Source: Sphingomonas vulcanisoli (GTDB taxonomy: Bacteria; Pseudomonadota; Alphaproteobacteria; Sphingomonadales; Sphingomonadaceae). Taken from it: a stretch of DNA of 64,000 bases. Below are positions 1 to 10,651 of the stretch, piece by piece. The stretch spans positions 1 to 64,000 of the forward strand of contig NZ_JAAOZC010000005.1 of assembly GCF_011761305.1 (NCBI RefSeq), read 5' to 3'. The position numbers and the translations under genes are program-made. The notes beneath the pieces are model-generated. The model was given only the letters and a program-made list of their open reading frames with translations, made no database searches and was not told the DNA's origin. Within the stretch, counting starts at the first letter, position 1; every line of letters starts with the position of its first letter.

Positions 1-84
1 CGCTTTGCCACCCGCTACGAGCGCCGAACAATCCACTTCACCGGATTCGTTCACCTCGCCGCCGCCATGATCTGGCTACGCTGA
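1..84 (+). mobile_element. 3' end of an IS5-type transposase (partial)
   Basis: The window opens inside a reading frame that encodes 27 residues and then stops with TGA. The tail RFATRYERR, followed by HLAAAMIWLR, matches the usual C-terminus of IS5-group (IS427/IS1031-like) DDE transposases, where an Arg/Tyr-rich helix precedes a hydrophobic LA..IWL end. The rest lies outside the window, so it cannot be decided whether the element is intact. No terminal inverted repeat or target duplication could be defined between the stop and the next gene. Confidence 0.7.
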
Positions 85-112
85 ATGTCGATCCGCCTAG
101 ATTGCTCCGCTG

Positions 113-1192
113 CTAATTCACCTGCTCGCGCCAGAGCGACAGTTTCTGCTGGGTCGCGCGGTCGGAGTAGCTGAACAGGACGAGGTCGCTGTCGGCAGAG
201 AAGCGGCGTTCGGCCCAGGACGGCACCACCACGATCTCGCCCGGAGCGAGGGCAAAGGCCTTATCGTCGATCAGCAGCGTCCCGGTGCCCTCGACCACGA
301 CATGGATCATGCCGTCGCTCGATCGCGCCGCGCGGGTCTCGAACCCCGCCGGGACCAGCCGCGCGAAGGCGGACATGGTCGCCATCACCGGGCCGCCATC
401 GACCGGATTGGTGAACTCCATGAGATAAGCATCGTGGACATGCGGCGCCTCGCTGCGGCGGAGCACCTCCAGCGTCTCGCGCCATTCCACGAAGGGATAG
501 ATGAAGAGCGGGTTGCCCTGCCCTGCCACCCGATCGGCATGGACCGGGCGCATGTTGCGGCCCCAGCGCATCCCGGCATCGCCCGCCGGGCGCGTCGTCG
601 GCCACGCGCCGCGATCCTCGCGGTGCTCGGCGAAGCTCGCGTCGAGCATCTGGACCAATGGGATGTCGAGGCCGTCGAGCCAGATCATCGGCTGATCGGT
701 CTCGTTGCCATGATCGTGCCATAGCCAGGCGGGGGTCAGGATCAGATCATGCTTGTGCATATAGGCGCGCTCCCCATCGAGCGCGGTGAAGGCGCCCTCA
801 CCCTGCATGATGAACCGCAATGCATTCTGCGCATGACGGTGCGCGGGCGCGACCTCGCCCGGCAGAATCAATTGCAACCCGGCATACAGCGTGTTGGTGA
901 TCCGCGACTGACCCGGCAGCGCGGGATTTTCGAGGATCAGCACGCGCCGTTCGGCCTCGGCGGCGGTGATCAGCTCGCCGGCCTCCATCAGCAGCGGCTG
1001 GATGCGCTCGAACGACCAGGCGGCGGCTGCGGCGGGGGTGCGCGGGGTGGGGGTCACCAGCGCCGACAATACTTTCCACAGCGGTGTCAGCCGCTCCGGC
1101 GTCAGCCGATCATAGAAATCGTCGCGGGCGGTTTCGAGGTTCGAGGGGCGGACGAGCGTGGCCACGGCAGGACTCCTGTTTTCGGTTGCCAT
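113..1192 (-). CDS. Gentisate 1,2-dioxygenase (bicupin)
   Basis: Fe(II) bicupin enzyme that cleaves the ring of gentisate to maleylpyruvate in the cytoplasm. At 359 aa it fits the family. The first cupin carries HRHAQNALRFIMQGEG and a downstream HDHG; the second carries APHVHDAYLMEF and a C-terminal barrel ending in PGEIVVVPSW. The N-terminal helix with LTPLWKVL is also typical of gentisate dioxygenases. It is divergent from the IclR regulator, and its two pathway partners lie just beyond, so the assignment is supported by context. The ATG at 1192 has AAAGG upstream; a GTG at 1165 preceded by AGGAG with 7-nt spacing is an alternative start. Confidence 0.9.
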   Translation of the reverse strand: MATENRSPAVATLVRPSNLETARDDFYDRLTPERLTPLWKVLSALVTPTPRTPAAAAAWSFERIQPLLMEAGELITAAEAERRVLILENPALPGQSRITNTLYAGLQLILPGEVAPAHRHAQNALRFIMQGEGAFTALDGERAYMHKHDLILTPAWLWHDHGNETDQPMIWLDGLDIPLVQMLDASFAEHREDRGAWPTTRPAGDAGMRWGRNMRPVHADRVAGQGNPLFIYPFVEWRETLEVLRRSEAPHVHDAYLMEFTNPVDGGPVMATMSAFARLVPAGFETRAARSSDGMIHVVVEGTGTLLIDDKAFALAPGEIVVVPSWAERRFSADSDLVLFSYSDRATQQKLSLWREQVN

Positions 1193-1256
1193 CCTGCGCC
1201 TTTGCCCTAGTTACCGCAATAGCCAACGCATCATCCATCGGCAAACGGGAGTGTCA

Positions 1257-2027
1257 GTGTCGGAGTGTGACGGCCAGGGAAGCGACCGCCGCGGCATTCA
1301 GTCGATCGAGATCGGGCTGCGCGTGATCGATGCGTTGCGCACGAGCCCGGGGCCGCTGTCCCTCAAGGCGCTGGCTGCGGCCGCCGATCTGCCCATCAGT
1401 AACTGCCATCGCTACTGCGTCAGCTTCGTGCGATCGGGCTATATGCAGCAGCATACCCCATCGGGCCGCTATGACCTCGGTCCGCGGTTGCTCCAGGCCG
1501 GGCTGGCGGCACTGGCCCGGATCGATGCGGTGGCGATCGCGACGGAGGCGCTGGAGGCGCTGGTCGACGAAACCGGCAGCACTGGCCAGCTCGCCGTTTG
1601 GGGCGATCGCGGGCCCACCGTCATCCGCTGGATCGCCGGTCGCGCGGCGGTGCGCGCCTCGATCACGGTCGGCGCGGTGCTGCCACTGCTGACCTCGGCG
1701 ACCGGCCGCGTCTTCCTGGGCTTCCTGCCCCGCCGACAGACGGCGGCGCTGGCTGCGCACGAGGCGATGGCCGGTGGCGGCGACCCCGATGCGCTGGCCG
1801 CGCAGGTCTCGGCGCTGGGCACGGGGCATGTCTCCAACGATCATATCCCGGGCCTGAGCGCGGTCGCGGCGCCGATCCTCGATGCTTTCGGCGAGGCGGC
1901 CGCCGTGGTCACCTTGGTCGGGGCGCGCGAAGGCATCGCACAGCACGCCGTGGAACGCCTGCGCGTGGCGGCGGCCACGGCTTCCGCCCGGCTCGGCTGG
2001 CAGCCTCCCGAAGCGATCGCCTCCTAA
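1257..2027 (+). CDS. IclR-family regulator of the gentisate genes
   Basis: IclR-type transcription factor of about 256 aa. The N-terminal winged helix-turn-helix includes SIEIGLRVIDAL and LPISNCHRYCVSFVRSG. The C-terminal effector domain includes LEALVDETGSTGQLAVWG, PLLTSATGRVFLGFLP and an ending with GLSAVAAPILDAFG. The frame is open upstream to 1158, inside the divergent dioxygenase gene, so I place the start at GTG 1257, which has GGGAG five bases upstream; GTG 1251 is an alternative. It sits between the dioxygenase and the two downstream enzymes, so it most likely controls gentisate (or precursor) degradation locally. The ligand is inferred only. Confidence 0.85.
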   Translation: MSECDGQGSDRRGIQSIEIGLRVIDALRTSPGPLSLKALAAAADLPISNCHRYCVSFVRSGYMQQHTPSGRYDLGPRLLQAGLAALARIDAVAIATEALEALVDETGSTGQLAVWGDRGPTVIRWIAGRAAVRASITVGAVLPLLTSATGRVFLGFLPRRQTAALAAHEAMAGGGDPDALAAQVSALGTGHVSNDHIPGLSAVAAPILDAFGEAAAVVTLVGAREGIAQHAVERLRVAAATASARLGWQPPEAIAS

Positions 2028-2062
2028 CTTTTCACGTCCCCTTCCAATCGAAAGGATTTTCC

Positions 2063-2770
2063 ATGGCTCATATTTTTGCGCTTCCCGATCGCCCTTCAGC
2101 CGCCATCGTCGGCACCGAGGACAGGTTCCCGGTCGGCCGCATCTTCTGCATCGGTCGCAATTATGAGGCGCACGCGCGCGAGATGGGCAAGGATCCCAAC
2201 CGCGAGAAGCCGTTCTTCTTCGCCAAATGGGCCGATACATTGGTCGCCAACGGCGCGACCATTCCCTATCCCCCGGAGACCGCCAACTACCATTTCGAAG
2301 CCGAACTGGTGATCGCGATCGGCAAGGCAGGCGCGAAGGTCAGCGAGGCGGACGCGCTCGATCTCGTCTACGGTTATGCGGTCGGGCTCGACATGACGCG
2401 GCGCGACATCCAGCTCGAAGCGCGCGACAAGGGGCGCCCCTGGGAGGTCGGCAAGAATTTCGCTTTCTCCGCTCCGTTGGCAGCGATCCGCCCGGTGGCG
2501 GACGGCGGCCATATCCCGAACGCGCCGATCCGCCTGACCGTCAACGGCGATATCAAGCAGGATGCCGACGTCGCCGATCTGATCTGGGATTGCGCCGAAA
2601 CCATCGCCTATCTCAGCCGGTTCGAGCGGCTGCTGCCCGGCGATCTGATCTACACCGGCACGCCCGCAGGTGTTGGCCCGGTGGTGCCCGGCGATGTGAT
2701 CGACGTCACGATCGAGGGACTGGAGCCGCTCCAGGTCACGATCAGCGAAAAGGAAGCGGATTTCGCATGA
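2063..2770 (+). CDS. Fumarylpyruvate hydrolase (FAA hydrolase family)
   Basis: Splits fumarylpyruvate to fumarate and pyruvate, the last step of the glutathione-dependent gentisate pathway. The 235-aa protein has the FAH fold signatures: FCIGRNYEAHAREMG near the N-terminus, YHFEAELVIAIG (acidic metal ligands), GLDMTRRDIQ, GKNFAFSAP, and the C-terminal LLPGDLIYTGTPAGVGPV. The frame is open far upstream, but ATG 2063 follows GAAAGG and matches the N-terminus of related short FAA hydrolases. Its stop overlaps the next start as ATGA, which implies coupled translation with the isomerase. Confidence 0.9.
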   Translation: MAHIFALPDRPSAAIVGTEDRFPVGRIFCIGRNYEAHAREMGKDPNREKPFFFAKWADTLVANGATIPYPPETANYHFEAELVIAIGKAGAKVSEADALDLVYGYAVGLDMTRRDIQLEARDKGRPWEVGKNFAFSAPLAAIRPVADGGHIPNAPIRLTVNGDIKQDADVADLIWDCAETIAYLSRFERLLPGDLIYTGTPAGVGPVVPGDVIDVTIEGLEPLQVTISEKEADFA

Positions 2771-3378
2771 TCCTCCACGATTTCGCGCTGTCTTCGGCCA
2801 GCTACCGCGTCAGGATCGTCCTCAATCTCAAGGGCTTGGCCTACGAAAAGCGCAATTACGTCCTGCGGGCGGGCGAGCAGCGCGCGCCCGATTATCTTGC
2901 GATCAATCCCGCCGGGCTGGTCCCGACCTTGGAGGTAGACGGGCTGCACATCGGACAGAGCATCGCGATCATCGAATATCTCGATGCGGTCCACCCCGCG
3001 CCGCGGATGATCCCGCTCGACCCGGTCGCGCGCGCGCGCGCCATGGAAATGGCGCTGACCATCGCGTGCGACATCCACCCGATCAACAATCTGCGCGTGC
3101 TCAAATATCTCGAACAGGAGATGGGCCAGGACAAGGCGGCGGTCGACGCCTGGTATCGCCACTGGGTAGAGCAGGGCTTCGCCACGCTGGAGCGATTGCT
3201 GCCCGACGCGCCGTTCGCGGGCGGGGATCAACCGAATATCGTTGATGCCTGCCTCGTGCCGCAGATGTACAACGCCAGACGGTTCAGCGCGGATCTGACT
3301 CCGTTTCCGCGCCTGACCGCGATCGCCGATCGGGCCGCAGAGCTGCCGGCCTTTCAGGAGGCCTCTCCAAAAGTCTAA
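2767..3378 (+). CDS. Maleylpyruvate isomerase (zeta-class GST)
   Basis: Glutathione-dependent cis-trans isomerase that converts maleylpyruvate to fumarylpyruvate. The 203-aa protein has the zeta-class start SSASYRVRI (family consensus SSCSWRVRI), the thioredoxin-fold NPAGLVPTLEVDG and GQSIAIIEYLDAVHP, and the helical domain with ACDIHPINNLRVLKYL. The second position of the catalytic SSxS motif is kept but the usual Cys is Ala (SSAS). It overlaps the upstream hydrolase by ATGA. Maleylacetoacetate isomerase is the close alternative; the gentisate dioxygenase next door favours maleylpyruvate. Confidence 0.88.
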   Translation: MILHDFALSSASYRVRIVLNLKGLAYEKRNYVLRAGEQRAPDYLAINPAGLVPTLEVDGLHIGQSIAIIEYLDAVHPAPRMIPLDPVARARAMEMALTIACDIHPINNLRVLKYLEQEMGQDKAAVDAWYRHWVEQGFATLERLLPDAPFAGGDQPNIVDACLVPQMYNARRFSADLTPFPRLTAIADRAAELPAFQEASPKV

Positions 3379-3452
3379 ACTCGCGGCCGAACGATCAGAC
3401 GATTACGCCGAGCGGACCCGTTCGTGCCGGCCGTCTCATGTTCGGCTGCGAA

Positions 3453-3545
3453 TCAGGGATCGCGTCGTTTGCTCAGTTTGAATGCGCACCACGTCAGCAA
3501 GATCAAATTGAAGACGGCAATCGCGTGTGACAGCTCACCCTTCAT
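3453..3545 (-). CDS. 30-aa putative membrane micropeptide
   Basis: Short ORF (30 aa) whose ATG lies inside the last codons of the preceding 61-aa ORF, overlapping it by 11 nt. The sequence is MKGELSHAIAVFNLILL followed by TWCAFKLSKRRDP: one hydrophobic segment (about residues 8-23) and a basic KRR tail, as expected for a small inner-membrane protein with its C-terminus inside. There is no convincing ribosome site, so expression would depend on coupling to the upstream frame. It is the last member of the four-gene set after kdpE. Function unknown; it may be spurious. Confidence 0.4.
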   Translation of the reverse strand: MKGELSHAIAVFNLILLTWCAFKLSKRRDP

Positions 3546-3720
3546 CGATGTGCGGCTTGAGGGATGCGGGCGCTCTACCATTGGCGCGATCGATGCCGTC
3601 TCGGTCCCGCCGACGGTCGTCGTCAGGTGGCACCGGAGGGCGGCGGTCCTTCGGCAAGCACAGGCTTGCGGCCAACACCAAGGTGGCGACGAAGAGCATC
3701 ACGATCCACGCGCCACTCAT
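3535..3720 (-). CDS. 61-aa single-pass membrane protein, unknown
   Basis: Small protein with one N-terminal membrane segment (WIVMLFVATLVLAASLCL, residues 5-22) followed by a very charged and proline-rich cytoplasmic tail (PPVPPDDDRRRDRDG). The ATG overlaps the stop of the upstream 141-aa gene as ATGA, which fixes this start within a longer open frame. It is the third gene of a tightly overlapping set behind kdpE. No family recognised. The tail composition suggests a flexible, disordered region rather than an enzyme. Confidence 0.5.
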   Translation of the reverse strand: MSGAWIVMLFVATLVLAASLCLPKDRRPPVPPDDDRRRDRDGIDRANGRAPASLKPHIDEG

Positions 3721-4142
3721 GCGGAACCGCCTTTGTCCTGCATCGGCGATGGCCGACGGGCGGCCCCGCGCTCCTGGGCGCGGACGATCAGGAAACTCGT
3801 CAGGGCGAGCCGGCCGCCCGCAAATCCGTTGAGGACCAACCAGGGGTCGATCGCGTCCGAGGGTGGCCGTCTGCGGGGTGGATGCCTTGTCGCCGTCTCC
3901 GCCAATTGGCGAGCGCGCCAGCGCTGACGAAGCTCTGCGCCGTGCACGGCCAGCAGCACGCCTGTCATGGCCAACGCGAATCCTGTCAGGCCGACAGCCC
4001 ACGCGAGGATCGGGCTGTACAACCACGCCACGGAACCGCCGATGCGGTGCGCTTGGGACAAAGCCCCCGCGCCTGACGCCAGCAGGAGGATTCCGAAGGC
4101 GCGCCATGCCGATTGCCGCCGATGTCCGCTCATCACGCTCAT
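3717..4142 (-). CDS. 141-aa two-helix membrane protein, unknown
   Basis: After a basic N-terminus (MSVMSGHRRQSAW), this protein has two or three hydrophobic stretches: FGILLLASGAGAL, then SPILAWAVGLTGFALAMTG running into VLLAVHG. A basic region (LRQRWRARQL, PPRRRPP) and a weaker C-terminal hydrophobic part (LALTSFLIV) follow. The start is fixed by an ATGA overlap with the upstream 124-aa gene; a second ATG lies three codons further. No known family was recognised. It is clearly co-transcribed with its neighbours, and its position right after kdpE is the only functional hint. Confidence 0.55.
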   Translation of the reverse strand: MSVMSGHRRQSAWRAFGILLLASGAGALSQAHRIGGSVAWLYSPILAWAVGLTGFALAMTGVLLAVHGAELRQRWRARQLAETATRHPPRRRPPSDAIDPWLVLNGFAGGRLALTSFLIVRAQERGAARRPSPMQDKGGSA

Positions 4143-4513
4143 GACATATGGCCGAAGGAAGCGACAAACGCGGTCTGCGCCGCCCGAATGGGGGACTCCT
4201 CCCGCATTTCGACGGCGGATGATTCTGTTTCGGCTATCCCGATTGCGGAAAGAGGGTCTCGTTCCGCCCATCTGGGCGAGATCGTCACCTGTTCGTTAAT
4301 GCGCCTGCCAAGGACCACGAGCGCGGAACCGAGGCAGATCCCCAGATAGGCCAAGGCCGCAAGCAGCAGTTCCCCCACGGCCGCGTCATGTTTGGGCGCG
4401 GCATTGACGAGGTGGTAAAGGCGCGCACTCGCCGAAGCGCCCGCAAGCACGCCGGCGGCCCCGGAGGTCCGTAGCGCGAGATCATATGTCCGTGTCTTCG
4501 TCGGGCGAGACAT
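4139..4513 (-). CDS. 124-aa putative membrane protein, unknown
   Basis: First gene of the overlapping set behind kdpE. It has a GGGAG ribosome site upstream of ATG 4513. Two hydrophobic stretches are visible (LRTSGAAGVLAGASASARLY, partly polar, and LLLAALAYLGICLGSALVVLG), followed by a soluble tail with acidic and basic residues. The stop overlaps the next gene as ATGA. No characterised family was recognised. Because it starts only 138 bp after kdpE on the same strand, with no clear terminator between, it may be read through from the kdp operon. Confidence 0.6.
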   Translation of the reverse strand: MSRPTKTRTYDLALRTSGAAGVLAGASASARLYHLVNAAPKHDAAVGELLLAALAYLGICLGSALVVLGRRINEQVTISPRWAERDPLSAIGIAETESSAVEMREESPIRAAQTAFVASFGHMS

Positions 4514-4651
4514 GCCGCACTCCCATCATGCGGCATCCCATCTATCGCCGTTCCCGTATGTCTTCGAGATCGAGGACGGACCATTCCCGTATAGAAAGCG
4601 TAGGGTTGCGGACTTTTGCTTTGCCCTGAAGGCTCGGCGAGCCTGTAAGGC

Positions 4652-5341
4652 TCAGGCGTCCGCCATCAGGCGATAGCCGATCCCCAGTTCGTTCACGATC
4701 AGCTTGGGAGACGCCGGATCGGATTCGAGCTTCTGCCGCAGATTGCGCACCACGATGCGAAGATATTCGATGCGGCGATCGGTCTCCAGCGGCCAGGCTT
4801 GCGCGAGGATGCGGGTGTGCGTCACCACCCGCCCGGGCGCCATCGCCAATTGTCCGAGCACGTCGAATTCCTTGCGCGTCAGGTGAAGCTCCGTGCCTCC
4901 CTTGGTCACGATGCGGTTGGTTAGATCGATGCGCAGGTCTCCCGCGCTGACGATGGGCTCGCTGCCATGGGCGCTGACCTTACTGCGCAGCGCCGCCCTC
5001 AGCCGCGCGAGCAGCTCCTCCCCGTCGAAAGGCTTGGTGACATAATCGTCCGCGCCCAGATCCAGCGCCGCCACCTTGTCGTCGGTGGCTTCGCGTGCAG
5101 AGATGACCAGCAGTGGCACCTTCGCCTGACGGAGCAGGATCGGCACCAGCTCAAGCCCGTCCCGATCGGGCAGCCCGAGATCGAGCAATATGGCATCGGG
5201 ATGCGCGCTCGCGGCCAGCGCCAGCGCCTCGCGGCCGGTCTTCGCCTCGATCACCTCATAGGCCGCGCGGGTGAGCGTGCCGTGCAGAAGCCGGCGGATA
5301 TGCAATTCGTCATCGACGACCAAGATGCGCTGGCCGGTCAC
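4652..5341 (-). CDS. kdpE: KdpE, OmpR-type response regulator
   Basis: DNA-binding partner of KdpD that switches on kdp transcription during K+ limitation or ionic stress. The 229-aa protein has a receiver domain (ILVVDDE at residues 6-12, phosphoacceptor Asp54 in ILLDLGLPDRDG, Lys103 in VTKPFDGEEL) and an OmpR winged helix (LTRKEFDVLGQLA, RIEYLRIVVRNLRQKLE, GIGYRL). The start is a GTG that overlaps the kdpD stop as GTGA; longer upstream readings of this frame only run through kdpD. It lies last in the kdp operon. Confidence 0.96.
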   Translation of the reverse strand: MTGQRILVVDDELHIRRLLHGTLTRAAYEVIEAKTGREALALAASAHPDAILLDLGLPDRDGLELVPILLRQAKVPLLVISAREATDDKVAALDLGADDYVTKPFDGEELLARLRAALRSKVSAHGSEPIVSAGDLRIDLTNRIVTKGGTELHLTRKEFDVLGQLAMAPGRVVTHTRILAQAWPLETDRRIEYLRIVVRNLRQKLESDPASPKLIVNELGIGYRLMADA

Positions 5342-8004
5342 TCGCCCACCTCTCCCGATTCCTTCACCAGCAATTGCTCCGGGAACCGCAACGCAAACGT
5401 GGCCCCTTTCCGGTCGCTTCTGGCAGACGCCGATACGGACATCCCCATCGCTTCCGCGAAACCCTTGACGATGGCGAGGCCGAGCCCCGTGCCGCCGACC
5501 GCGCGATCCGATCCTTCCAGCCGGCGGAAGGTCTCGAAAACCTCTTTCTCGCGGCCCGGCGGCAAGCCCGGCCCCTGATCGATGACGGACAGGATCAGCT
5601 CGCCATAGCGACGTTCGGCACGGATCGAGATCGGCGTGCCTGCATCCGCGTAACGGCCGGCATTGTCGAGCAGGTTCAACAGGCAATGGTGGAACAGCTG
5701 CGGGTCGACGCGGACCAGCGGCAAATCTGGGGGCACTTCGAGGTTGATGGAATGGCCCTCCAGCGAGCGGCGCGTATCGGCGACCGCGGCGGCGACGGCA
5801 TCGGTAAGATCGGTCGGCTCGACCTTCAGCTTTAGCGCGCCGGCTTCCACCCGCGTCATGTCGAGCAGATTGGAAACGAACCGGTTGAGCCGGAGCGCCT
5901 CGCCTTCGATCATCGTCAGCAGCGGGTGATCGATTTCGCGGTGCAGCTCCGCGGCGCCGGCCAGGATCGATGTCAGCGGGGTGCGCAGATCATGGCCGAC
6001 CGACGAGAGCAGCGCCGCCCGTAGCCGATCGCGCTCCCGCACCGAATCGACATCGCGCATCTCTGCTTCGAGCCGCAGCCGCTCCAGCGCCAGCGCCGCC
6101 TGATCGAGCAGGCCCGACAGGAGCGGCAGCTGATCGGAACGGATCGGATCGCTGCCATCGTCCTGGGCGATCCCGAGCACCGCCAGAACGCGCCCGCCCG
6201 CCTTGAGCGGCTGGAAAAGCCAGTCCGACGCCGTCAACGTGCCGGAGCCGCGCCCCGCCGCCTGGCCAGTATCCTGCACCCATTGCGCGGCTGCCAGTTC
6301 CATCGTTTCCATGCGCGTATCGGCGGCGCTGGCCGCCTGCACCACCAACCCGGTCTCTTCGCTCTCGAGGATGACGGCGCGAAGCCCGAACAGAAGGCTT
6401 ATTTCGGTGCAGATCGCGCGGCATACCTCTGTCCGATCGCCCAGCGACGTCAGCTGGCGGAGGAAGCCGGCCAGCGCGGCGTTCGATCGCGCGCTCGTCG
6501 CCGCAAGGTCCGCTTGTGCACGAACGCGCGAGGTGAGCTGGCTTGTGACGATCGCGACGCCGAGCAGCACGACGATCGAAACGATGTTCTCGGGATTGTT
6601 GACCGTGAGCGTATGCACGGGCGGCAGGAAGAAGAAATTATAGGCCAGCGAGGACGCGAGCCCGGCGTAGAGGCCGGTGCGCAAGCCGAACAGACTGGCC
6701 GCCGCCATCACCGGAAGCAGGTAGAGCAGCGCGACGTTTCCGAGCGTGAGGATATGGGACAGGCCCGTGCCCGCGCTCGTCACCCCGGCGACCATCGCCG
6801 TCGTCCAGAGATACCCCGATCGCGTGCCCCACGCCCCGCGCGCGCGATTGCGCCGGGGTCGCGGGGCTGTTGCGCCTTCCAGCGGCATGACGTGAACCGC
6901 GACACCCGGCGTGTCGCGGACCAGCCGATCGACCACCGAGCCGTGACGCAATTCGAACAAGCGGGAACGTGGCGATTTGCCGACCACGAGCTGCGTCGCC
7001 CGCGCCTCCGTGACGTAGGTCTTCAGACCTTCGACCACGGTCGCGGCCGGCACGCTGATCACCGCCGCGCCGAGCTGGGTGGCCAGATTCAGGACCGTCG
7101 CAATACGGCGATGCTCCTCCGGCCCGAGTTGGCGGGTGCGCGGGGTTTCGACGTGCACCGCGGTCCACGGCGCGTGCAAGGCATCGGCGATGCGCTTGGC
7201 GGCGCGGACCAATCCCTCCGCCCCCGGCAGCTCGTTGACCGCCACCACGATCCGATCGGTGCCCGCCCACGTTCCGCCGAGCGCATTGGCCCGAACATGG
7301 TCCAGCATCTGCGCATCGACGGCCTGTGCCGCGCGGCGCAGCGCCAGCTCGCGCAGCGCCGACAGATTCGATTTCGAGAAGAAATGGTTCAGCGCCCGGC
7401 TCGCCTCGGCGGGCATATAGACCTTGCCCTCCTTCAGCCGCTCGATGAGCTCGTCGGGAGGAATGTCGACGACTTCGAGTTCGGCCATCTCCAGCACGCT
7501 GTCGGGGACGGTTTCGCGGACACGAACCCGCGTGAACGATGCGACGACGTCGTTCAGGCTTTCGATGTGCTGGATGTTGACGGTCGAGAAGACATCGATG
7601 CCGGCGTCGAGCAATTCCTCGACATCCTGCCACCGCTTCGGGTGGCGGCTGCCCGGCACGTTGGTGTGCGCAAGCTCATCGACGAGCGCGAGCTGCGGGT
7701 GCCGTTCCAGCAGCGCGTCGAGATCCATTTCCTGAAGCGTGCGGCCTTCGTACGGCATATCCCGACGCGGGACGATCTCCTGGCCGCGCGTCAGGGCTTC
7801 GGTCTCCCGTCGCCCATGCGTTTCGACGACGCCGACGACGACGTCGATGCCTGCCGCCTTGCGGGCCGCGCCCTCCGAAAGCATCTCGAAGGTCTTGCCG
7901 ACGCCCGGCGCCGCCCCGAGGAAAATCTTCAGTTTTCCGCGGCCTTCCTGCGCCGCCTGGCGCAGGAAGTCTTCGGGGCTTGGGCGATCGGGCGGGGCGC
8001 TCAA
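5338..8004 (-). CDS. kdpD: KdpD, osmosensitive K+ sensor histidine kinase
   Basis: Full-length (888 aa) inner-membrane histidine kinase. In order: KdpD N-terminal domain with Walker A GAAPGVGKT (residues 30-38) and LVDELAHTNVPGSRHPKRW; a USP-like domain (about 250-370); four closely spaced membrane helices (about 400-500); a GAF-like linker; the H-box VGHDLRTPLTS near residue 671; and the ATPase part with NLLDNAGRY, DQGPGLP and GGTGLGLAIVKGF. Both ends overlap neighbours (kdpC by ATGA, kdpE by GTGA), so the six genes are translated as a chain. Confidence 0.97.
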   Translation of the reverse strand: MSAPPDRPSPEDFLRQAAQEGRGKLKIFLGAAPGVGKTFEMLSEGAARKAAGIDVVVGVVETHGRRETEALTRGQEIVPRRDMPYEGRTLQEMDLDALLERHPQLALVDELAHTNVPGSRHPKRWQDVEELLDAGIDVFSTVNIQHIESLNDVVASFTRVRVRETVPDSVLEMAELEVVDIPPDELIERLKEGKVYMPAEASRALNHFFSKSNLSALRELALRRAAQAVDAQMLDHVRANALGGTWAGTDRIVVAVNELPGAEGLVRAAKRIADALHAPWTAVHVETPRTRQLGPEEHRRIATVLNLATQLGAAVISVPAATVVEGLKTYVTEARATQLVVGKSPRSRLFELRHGSVVDRLVRDTPGVAVHVMPLEGATAPRPRRNRARGAWGTRSGYLWTTAMVAGVTSAGTGLSHILTLGNVALLYLLPVMAAASLFGLRTGLYAGLASSLAYNFFFLPPVHTLTVNNPENIVSIVVLLGVAIVTSQLTSRVRAQADLAATSARSNAALAGFLRQLTSLGDRTEVCRAICTEISLLFGLRAVILESEETGLVVQAASAADTRMETMELAAAQWVQDTGQAAGRGSGTLTASDWLFQPLKAGGRVLAVLGIAQDDGSDPIRSDQLPLLSGLLDQAALALERLRLEAEMRDVDSVRERDRLRAALLSSVGHDLRTPLTSILAGAAELHREIDHPLLTMIEGEALRLNRFVSNLLDMTRVEAGALKLKVEPTDLTDAVAAAVADTRRSLEGHSINLEVPPDLPLVRVDPQLFHHCLLNLLDNAGRYADAGTPISIRAERRYGELILSVIDQGPGLPPGREKEVFETFRRLEGSDRAVGGTGLGLAIVKGFAEAMGMSVSASARSDRKGATFALRFPEQLLVKESGEVGE

Positions 8005-8597
8005 TGCCCGTTCAGGGTTCCGGCCAAAATGTCGAGCTGCCGATTCAGTTCAAGCACGTTGACGCGATCCTCGCCGATGAATCCCAATAGGGGATGCTGG
8101 GAATGTTGTTCAACCAGAGTCCTCAGCGAATCTTCCGGCACATGGCGCGCCCGCGCGATCCGCGGAACCTGGACCAGCGCTGCGGCCGGCGACAGATCCG
8201 GATCGAGGCCCGATCCCGATGCGGTGACCAGATCGGCCGGGATCGGCCCGGTGACGCCCTGGGCGCGGCGCGTCTTGATATCCCCGGCGATACGGTCGGC
8301 GAGCGCCTTGGAGGTCGGCCCGAGGTTCGATCCGCTGGACGCGGTGCCATCATAACCCTTGCCGGCTGCCGACGGACGCGAGTTGAAATAGCCATCGCTG
8401 GTGAAGGATTGGCCGATCAGCGACGATCCGATCACGACACCCTTGGTATCGGTGATCAGGCTGCCTTCGGCTTGCCGTGCGAAGGCCAGCTTGCCGATGC
8501 CCATCACCGCGAGGGGATAGGCGCCGCAGGTGAGAATCCCGAACAGCAGGGTCATCACCAAGGCGGGCCGTAGGCCTGAGATAAAATTCGAACCCAT
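8001..8597 (-). CDS. kdpC: KdpC, K+-ATPase C subunit
   Basis: Single-pass subunit of the KdpFABC K+ pump that binds between KdpA and KdpB. At 198 aa it has the usual length. The N-terminal membrane helix is ALVMTLLFGILTCGAYPLAV, and the periplasmic part has the family motifs SLIGQSF, YFNSRPSAAGKGYD, SGSNLGPTS and PADLVTASGSGLDPDLSP. A clear AAGGAG lies six bases before ATG 8597. The stop overlaps the kdpD start. Confidence 0.97.
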   Translation of the reverse strand: MGSNFISGLRPALVMTLLFGILTCGAYPLAVMGIGKLAFARQAEGSLITDTKGVVIGSSLIGQSFTSDGYFNSRPSAAGKGYDGTASSGSNLGPTSKALADRIAGDIKTRRAQGVTGPIPADLVTASGSGLDPDLSPAAALVQVPRIARARHVPEDSLRTLVEQHSQHPLLGFIGEDRVNVLELNRQLDILAGTLNGH

Positions 8598-8607
8598 GAT
8601 CCGCTCC

Positions 8608-10638
<2,031 letters not shown>

Positions 10639-10651
10639 GAAAAATCGCCCC

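Noticed and set aside
4630-4644. AGGCTCG-G-CGAGCCT hairpin after kdpE as terminator
   Set aside because: The stem is perfect but no T-run follows in the direction of transcription, so termination there is not supported.
6283-8355. 690-codon open frame opposite kdpD/kdpC
   Set aside because: It is an antisense shadow produced by GC-rich codon bias; the translation is Arg/His/Gln-rich without any domain, while kdpD is full length with all motifs.
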